Of a stretch of DNA of 64,000 bases, positions 60,931 to 64,000 are shown in pieces (position 1 is the first letter of the stretch; the number at the start of each line of letters is the position of its first letter). Location: contig JADJHL010000011.1 of assembly GCA_016707585.1 (NCBI GenBank), positions 558,001 to 622,000 on the forward strand. Reading direction: 5' to 3'. This DNA comes from Ignavibacteriales bacterium. Its GTDB lineage: Bacteria > Bacteroidota > Ignavibacteria > Ignavibacteriales > Ignavibacteriaceae. Under the pieces are notes generated by a model, which did not search any database, had not been told where the DNA came from, and saw only the letters and a program-made list of their open reading frames with translations. The translations under genes were made by a program, and so were the position numbers.

Positions 60931-61811
60931 TGAATTTTAAACAATCACAAACAGCAGCATATTTTTTTCTTGCACCAGCAATGAGTGCAATTTTTGTTTT
61001 CTTTTTCCTACCTGTAATTGCAGCATTCATTATGAGTTTTACAGATTTTGATATTTATGCTCTTGGTGATTTAGGTTCTGTAAGATTTGTTTGGTTTAAT
61101 AATTACATAAAATTGTTTGATGATCCTTTATTTTTCACTGCTCTTAAAAACACATTTTATTTTGTAATAGTAGCCGCCCCACTATCAATCGGGGTTTCAC
61201 TTGGCGCTGCATTACTTCTTAACTCAAAGCTTGTTAAGTTCAAAGCAATTTTTAGATTAAGTTATTTTATTCCGGTTGTAACAACCTTAGTAGCAGTGGC
61301 AATAGTTTGGAGATTTATTTATCATCCTAAGTTTGGAATCATAAACTATATTTTAAGCTTAATTGGAATTGCGCCAGTCGATTGGTTGGGCGATACAACA
61401 ACAGCAATGCCTGCAATTATTCTTATGTCTGTATGGAAAAGTTTTGGATATAATATGATAATTTTTATCGCAGGATTACAAAACATCCCGGAAGATTTAT
61501 ATGAAGCAGCATCAATAGAAGGTGCAAGTGGATGGCAAAAATTTAAATCCATTACTATTCCTATGCTTGCACCAACAACAATATTTATTTCTCTAATAAC
61601 TATGATCGGTTATTTTCAATTTTTTGCTGAACCATATATAATGACACAAGGTGGACCATTGAACAGCACATTAAGCGTTGTTCAATATATGTATCAGGAA
61701 GGATTTAGATGGTGGAATATGGGGTACTCGGCCTCAATTGCATTTGTATTTTTCTTCATAATAATGATTGGAACACTTATCCAGCTTAAAATTCAGAAGA
61801 GTACAGAATGA
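60930..61811 (+). CDS. Sugar ABC transporter permease, MalF/UgpA type
   Basis: 293 residues with six membrane helices. The ATPase-contact EAA loop is seen as DLYEAASIEGASGWQKFKSI followed by TIPMLAP. It overlaps the next permease by four bases. It belongs to the CUT1 family that imports oligosaccharides. Confidence 0.95.
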   Translation: MNFKQSQTAAYFFLAPAMSAIFVFFFLPVIAAFIMSFTDFDIYALGDLGSVRFVWFNNYIKLFDDPLFFTALKNTFYFVIVAAPLSIGVSLGAALLLNSKLVKFKAIFRLSYFIPVVTTLVAVAIVWRFIYHPKFGIINYILSLIGIAPVDWLGDTTTAMPAIILMSVWKSFGYNMIIFIAGLQNIPEDLYEAASIEGASGWQKFKSITIPMLAPTTIFISLITMIGYFQFFAEPYIMTQGGPLNSTLSVVQYMYQEGFRWWNMGYSASIAFVFFFIIMIGTLIQLKIQKSTE

Positions 61812-62620
61812 TTAAGAAAATATTAATATATAGTTTTCTAATAATCACATCCATACTTACTCTCATTCCATTTATGTGGATGATTGGCGCATCGTTTATG
61901 TTTGATGGTAAGGCAAGCGTTTTTCCTCCAATATTTTTACCTGATCCTTTTACATTAACACAATATCAAATTCTTTTTGAAAGATTAAATGTTTGGAGAA
62001 ATTTCTTCAATAGTTTATTGCTTTCAACTATAGTAACGTTGTTATATATAACTTTTACTTCAATGGCCGGATATGCTTTTGCAAAGTATAGATTTGCAGG
62101 TAAAAAAGTTTTGTTTAATCTTTTGTTAAGTTCGATGATAATCCCAAGTCAAGTTACAATGCTGCCGTTGTTCTTATTATTAAAATCATTGGGATTTATC
62201 AATACTTATATGGCGATAATCATCCCTGGTTTAGCAAATATTTTTGGAATCTTTTTAATCAGGCAATATTGTATTTCAATCCCTGATAGTTTAATTGAAG
62301 CTGCAAGAATGGATGGGGCAACTGATTTTCAAATCTATAGAAAAGTAATTCTTCCGCTTGCAATACCAATACTTGTTACACTTGCAATATTTTCTTTTCT
62401 TGGTACATGGAATGATTTTCTCTGGCCGTTAATTGCTTTAACTGATGATTCGATGTATACATTGCCGGTTGCACTTGCAAATCTTATGCTTGAGCATACA
62501 AAAGATCCCGAACTGATGATGGCTGGATCAGTAGTTACAATAATTCCTGTAATAATAGTTTTTCTTGCCCTTCAAAAATATTACATAAAAGGAATTATGA
62601 TGGGAAGCGTAAAAGAATAA
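61808..62620 (+). CDS. Sugar ABC transporter permease, MalG/UgpE type
   Basis: 270 residues with six membrane helices. The EAA loop is SLIEAARMDGATDFQIYRKV followed by ILPLAIPILVTL. The N-terminal helix (LIIT-SILTLIPFMWMIGASF) is typical of MalG-like permeases. It partners with the permease just upstream to form the CUT1 channel. Confidence 0.95.
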   Translation: MIKKILIYSFLIITSILTLIPFMWMIGASFMFDGKASVFPPIFLPDPFTLTQYQILFERLNVWRNFFNSLLLSTIVTLLYITFTSMAGYAFAKYRFAGKKVLFNLLLSSMIIPSQVTMLPLFLLLKSLGFINTYMAIIIPGLANIFGIFLIRQYCISIPDSLIEAARMDGATDFQIYRKVILPLAIPILVTLAIFSFLGTWNDFLWPLIALTDDSMYTLPVALANLMLEHTKDPELMMAGSVVTIIPVIIVFLALQKYYIKGIMMGSVKE

Positions 62621-62666
62621 TTTTAATTTATGAATTAAGTATTTAGAAATATAGAAAATAAAAACT

Positions 62667-63758
62667 ATGGCTGAAGTAGTGTTAAAAAATGTATGCAAAA
62701 TTTATGATGGCGGAAACAAAGTTGTAACCGACGCAAGTTTTACAGTTAAAGATAAAGAGTTTGTAGTTCTTGTTGGTCCATCTGGATGTGGAAAAACAAC
62801 AACGTTGCGAATGGTTGCAGGACTTGAAGAAATATCAAGCGGAGAAATACTAATTGATGGCAAAGTTGTAAATAGTTTGCCACCAAAAGATCGTGATATT
62901 GCGATGGTTTTTCAGAACTATGCTCTTTATCCACATATGACTGTTTACGAGAACATGGCATTTGGTTTAAAGCTAAAGAAAGTTGAAAAGAGTGAAATCG
63001 ATAAAAGAGTAAAAGAGGCAGCAAAAATTTTAAGCTTAGAAGAATATTTAAATAGAAAACCCAAAGCACTTTCCGGAGGACAAAGACAAAGAGTAGCAGT
63101 TGGCAGAGCTATTGTAAGAAAACCAAAAGTTTTTTTGTTTGATGAACCATTAAGCAATCTTGATGCAAAGCTAAGAGTTCAGATGAGAACCGAAATATCT
63201 AAGCTCCATAAACAACTTGAAGCAACAATGATATATGTTACACACGATCAAACAGAAGCGATGACAATGGGTGATAGAATTGTTGTTATGAAAGACGGGG
63301 TGATAAATCAAGTTGATGCGCCAATGAATCTTTACAATAAACCAATAAATAAATTTGTTGCTGGTTTTATCGGAAGTCCTGCAATGAATTTTATTGATTT
63401 AATCATAAAATCTGAAAATAAACTTACCAGTAAAAATGGTGCAATAAATTTTGACTTATCGATCAAGAATAAAGAGACATTAAAAAATTATATTAACAAA
63501 TCAGTGAGTCTTGGAATTAGGCCTGAAGATATTCAACTCGAAAATATTTTTAATAATTCAATATCCATAGAGGCTAACGTAGATGTTATTGAGCCAATGG
63601 GGAATGAAACATTTATACATTTTGTTGCCGATGAATCACAATTTATTGCCAGAGTAAAACCGACTAAAGATTTAAAGCTATTTGAAAAAACTCAATTGTT
63701 CATCGATGCTGATAAATTATATTTATTTGATCCTCACACAGGAGATAATATTGTTTAA
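62667..63758 (+). CDS. Sugar ABC transporter ATPase, UgpC/MsmX type
   Basis: 363 residues. Walker A GPSGCGKTTT, the Q-loop in VFQNYALYPHMTVYENM, signature LSGGQRQRVAVGRAIVRKPK, Walker B FLFDEPLSNLDAKLR and the H-loop in YVTHDQTEAMTMGDRI are intact. A C-terminal TOBE-type region follows (LGIRPEDIQLE, EPMGNETFIHF). It drives the CUT1 importer; 46 bases separate it from the permease gene. In some bacteria one such ATPase serves several sugar importers. Confidence 0.95.
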   Translation: MAEVVLKNVCKIYDGGNKVVTDASFTVKDKEFVVLVGPSGCGKTTTLRMVAGLEEISSGEILIDGKVVNSLPPKDRDIAMVFQNYALYPHMTVYENMAFGLKLKKVEKSEIDKRVKEAAKILSLEEYLNRKPKALSGGQRQRVAVGRAIVRKPKVFLFDEPLSNLDAKLRVQMRTEISKLHKQLEATMIYVTHDQTEAMTMGDRIVVMKDGVINQVDAPMNLYNKPINKFVAGFIGSPAMNFIDLIIKSENKLTSKNGAINFDLSIKNKETLKNYINKSVSLGIRPEDIQLENIFNNSISIEANVDVIEPMGNETFIHFVADESQFIARVKPTKDLKLFEKTQLFIDADKLYLFDPHTGDNIV

Positions 63759-63801
63759 TACAAAATAATATTAAATAAAAAATATCACTTTAATCTTTTT
63801 A

Positions 63802-64000
63802 CTAATTAGGCTTTGATTTTATTTCCTTCAACTCAAAAACAATTTCGCCTAATCCAAGTAGATCTCTTGCTGTCCCAATTACTCCACCACCTTCAACAAC
63901 TGCAACCATTTTAATAAGTCCAATATCTTTTGCGTACCATTCTGTAACATAACTTTTAGTCCCTTTTGTTGATTTTACAGTTGTAACAAGTTTAATCGCA
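63802..64000 (-). CDS. 3' end of a minus-strand gene, unknown protein
   Basis: Read on the minus strand, the frame is open from the window edge to a TAG at 63802-63804. It gives about 65 residues ending in EIVFELKEIKSKPN. The piece YVTEWYAKDIGLIKMVAVVE resembles the C-terminal strands of secreted beta-rich proteins of the DUF3108/TapB kind, but too little is visible for a call. It converges on the ATPase gene, with 43 AT-rich bases between and no clear terminator. Confidence 0.6.
   Translation of the reverse strand, partial: AIKLVTTVKSTKGTKSYVTEWYAKDIGLIKMVAVVEGGGVIGTARDLLGLGEIVFELKEIKSKPN

Overview
The window is about one-third GC, and all but the last, partial gene lie on the plus strand. 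It reads as chromosomal DNA from a motile Ignavibacteria-type bacterium (Ignavibacterium or a close relative). The evidence is threefold: three secreted proteins end in a type IX secretion sorting domain with the signature N[YF]PNPFNP[SN]T; the flagellar gene set is complete and AT-rich; and the sugar locus resembles the beta-1,2-glucan locus I recall from Ignavibacterium album. The species assignment is inference.

Bases 1-32728 are one long flagellar block. It starts with fliK (5' end outside the window), flgD, a TIGR02530-type protein and flgE, closed by a terminator. A vapBC-type toxin-antitoxin pair follows, flanked by palindromic repeats. A sigma-54-type promoter then leads into fliL-fliM-fliN-fliO-fliP-fliQ-fliR-flhB-flhA-flhF-flhG (export gate, C-ring, placement). 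A second sigma-54-type promoter precedes a small membrane protein, fliA (sigma-28), two HDOD proteins, a degenerate histidine kinase, a small membrane protein, and then flgF-flgG-flgA-flgH-flgI-flgJ-flgN-flgK-flgL. Next come motA1-motB1, fliW, csrA, a receiver-HPt protein, a second stator pair motA2-motB2 and two receiver proteins.

Bases 32729-44625 hold an orphan protein and five sensor histidine kinases, two of them hybrids. Flagellar-type promoters sit in front of several: sigma-28-type at 32748-32774 and 42100-42126, sigma-54-type at 37317-37333. This suggests the kinases are expressed with the flagellum and may feed a taxis or motility phosphorelay.

Bases 44689-63758 are a polysaccharide utilisation locus. 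It begins with a promoter overlapped by a perfect 20-bp LacI-type operator. Then come a secreted sorting-domain protein (frameshifted), a secreted SGNH hydrolase, a LacI regulator, a GH94 phosphorylase, a GH144-like lipoprotein, a secreted 1052-residue barrel enzyme, a cytoplasmic GH35 protein, a second GH144-related protein with a sorting domain, and a sugar ABC importer (binding lipoprotein, two permeases, ATPase). The inferred flow is extracellular or periplasmic endo-cleavage of a beta-1,2-glucan, ABC uptake of oligosaccharides, then phosphorolysis and glucosyl transfer in the cytoplasm. The window ends in the 3' part of a minus-strand gene.

Two genes (motB1 near 28009 and the first locus gene near 44884-44896) each look one base out of frame. 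They should be checked for sequencing error before being called real mutations. No rRNA, tRNA, CRISPR array, transposase or prophage was seen.
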